Positions 62,401 to 64,000 of a DNA stretch of 64,000 nt are shown here, piece after piece. Numbering within the stretch: position 1 is the first letter of the stretch; each line of letters begins with the position of its first letter. The stretch comes from Exobasidium rhododendri. Taxonomy: Eukaryota > Basidiomycota > Exobasidiomycetes > Exobasidiales > Exobasidiaceae. The notes beneath the pieces were generated by a model. That model had not been told where the DNA came from. It was given only the letters and a program-made list of their open reading frames with translations, and did no database searches. The stretch spans positions 434,001 to 498,000 of the forward strand of contig CP110632.1 in the NCBI GenBank assembly GCA_026210745.1. The letters are read 5' to 3'. The position numbers and the translations under genes are program-made.

Positions 62401-63933
62401 GCCTCACTTTTGTCCATTGGGTTCATCGCCTGTACTTCACCGGCTGCTACTCTTGGAACAGCACGAGCGGCAGCTAAGGTGAATTCAGCGTAGACACGAT
62501 TCAGGACTCGGTCCCTCATCAGACGCTCCGGTAAGGTGGACTTTGGTAACTCTCGAGTGGATTGAATCTCATCATTCCAGTCCCTCGTACCGTCTAACGT
62601 ATCGACGGAAGTGGCTCCTGTAAGCAAGAAAGCACTTTGTGACCGCAGAAGATCGGCGGTGTGTGTGTACTTTCTGGCGAGCCATGGGTGACTAGGGAGA
62701 CAGTTGCTCATAGGCACAACGGCAAAGTAGTCTCGCTGGGAAATAGGATCTTGAAACAATTTGGCAAAATTAGCCAAGAAGAGTGGTGAGATGCCACAGA
62801 AGATGTCAAAGAGTGAGCTAGAAGAGTAGTCATCAGGTGACGCTCGCGGAGTCGGATCGAATCGACTGGTCGTAGACTTGTTGATGTAGAATCCCTGTGA
62901 AGATGCCGTGATGGAGAGATGCTCTCCTTCCAACGTGATGGCTTGCAAATAGACGAAATGGCCTTGGGCTCGGAGATGGTGGGGTGGCGGGTTCCAAGCA
63001 GACACCGACATGTGTCGAAGACATTGAGGGAATGTACGATCTGAACGCATGACCTCCGGTATCAGTTGAGACATGTCGGACGACTTCCACGTCTTAAAGT
63101 CATCAAACTCGTGCCTTCGGATAGGCTCTGCTGCCTCCTTCTTCGTCGCTGCTAATTGCTTATCCTTCTTGCCTCCCTTGTGATTGACGTAATTTGCACT
63201 ATCTGATCTTGTGGTTTTCAGCTCCTCTTCCCATAGGTCCGCATTCTTGATCGCATCTTGAACGCTGATACCACCGTCGATCCCGATTGACGAAGGATCC
63301 GCCTGGCCTCCAGACAAGAGCTCTCTCAGTCTTTGAATGTGTGCACGAGCCTCAGCATCGTTGGATTGGACTGACGTTACGGGCGAGTCGCGAAATTGAG
63401 TTTATCGCTCGCAAGGGCAAGACCATCTGAAGGTTCACTCACCATGTGCGACGTGCAAGACTCGCTCCTCCTTGGGGACATCTTTGAAGATCTCTTGCAG
63501 TTCTGTCCACTCGTTTACTCTTTCACCTAGACGCCTTTTCCCTGCTCCATTAGATTGCGTCGCTTTGCTCGATGGCCGTCGAAAGCAGAAAGCACCTAGC
63601 CAGTATCCTTCCGGACTATCTGTGATAGTCACCCGTAATTCATTGAGCGACTCTTGCGGTGTGACGGCGACCTTAAGAGGGGAAGGGGTCTCTGGCAGAC
63701 CGGCAGCTGCATGACCAGCAGGTAGAAGGGGCCTTTTGGGAAGGTACAGTGACAGTTCAAATGGTTGTGCATCTGATTGTGGTTTCCAAAACAAAAGACA
63801 AGTCAATATGTCTGAATGCAAAGGCACATAACAACATCGTATATCACTCACCTGCATCCGCTTGAGAAGATGCTTCTTGATCTACAGGCAATTCTAGCGT
63901 GTCATCCTTTGCAACAGGCGCATCCGAAGCCAT
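59478..63933 (-). CDS. CLU1: Clustered mitochondria protein Clu1/CluA
   Basis: Three exons: 63933-63852, 63772-63443 and 63370-59478 (1434 aa); GT-AG introns of 79 and 72 nt. Cytosolic RNA-binding protein needed for normal mitochondrial distribution and linked to eIF3 and to translation of mitochondrial mRNAs. Features: N-terminal ubiquitin-like region (Leu-Arg-Val-Thr-Ile-Thr-Asp-Ser-Pro-Glu-Gly), Asp-Ala-Glu-Ala-Arg-Ala-His-Ile-Gln-Arg-Leu-Arg-Glu-Leu-Leu, the CLU domain with Arg-Asp-Trp-Asn-Asp-Glu-Ile-Gln and Asn-Asn-Leu-Phe-Ile-Ser-Lys-Gly-Val-Asp, the Gly-Ile-Asn-Ile-Arg-Tyr-Leu-Gly block, and C-terminal TPRs around residues 1130-1320 ending in a Lys-rich tail. Confidence 0.95.
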
Positions 63934-64000
63934 GGCCGATATAAGAAATGCAAAGCGAGTTGAGCCGAATCTACAGTAGATCCTTGCAGGCTATGGGGTT

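Overview
The window is 64 kb of nuclear chromosome from a fungus, most probably a basidiomycete and perhaps of the smut lineage (Ustilaginomycotina); that placement is my inference. It rests on compact genes on both strands, mostly 65-100 nt introns of the form GTGAGT...CTNAC...YAG, low-complexity inserts in conserved proteins, and a full eukaryotic housekeeping set. I saw no tRNA, rRNA, CRISPR or intact transposon. Gene models below were spliced by hand; every multi-exon model closes in frame.

Layout. 1-11 kb: the 5' part of STT3 (runs off the left edge), a divergent FSH1-family protein with a degraded catalytic triad, ATP18, an Asterix/WDR83OS homologue, SER1, a decayed GH10 xylanase relic, peroxisomal thiolase, a SERF/4F5 gene, mitochondrial bL35 and a methyltransferase. 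11-30 kb: VPS39, a U1-type zinc-finger protein, a GPR1/FUN34/YaaH acetate transporter behind a 1.6 kb upstream region, holocytochrome c synthase, MAK16, a HEATR6-like protein, a DUF1748 protein, HMG-CoA synthase and an enlarged ALG1. 30-41 kb: a hexose transporter with a 2.2 kb upstream region, an S1/P1 nuclease fused in frame to an auxin-efflux-type carrier, a tyrosine phosphatase and a PQ-loop protein. 41.7-44.1 kb: a tandem array of small secreted-protein genes. 44-64 kb: a bacterial-type cupin, KRE6/SKN1, an F-box protein, a cysteine-containing secreted protein, complex I NDUFA11, PAL1, phosphoinositide phospholipase C and CLU1.

Most genes are unlinked housekeeping genes, several in divergent pairs sharing 200-450 bp promoters. 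The accessory part is 41.7-44.1 kb: four tandem copies of a two-exon gene with a signal-peptide exon, a phase-2 intron at the same place and dibasic (Kex2-like) sites. Two intact members end in a cationic segment closing on Asn-Pro-Ala-(Asp/Asn)-Trp, one is diverged, and one has lost its start codon and splice donor. This array and the nuclease-carrier fusion are the best candidates for undescribed biology.
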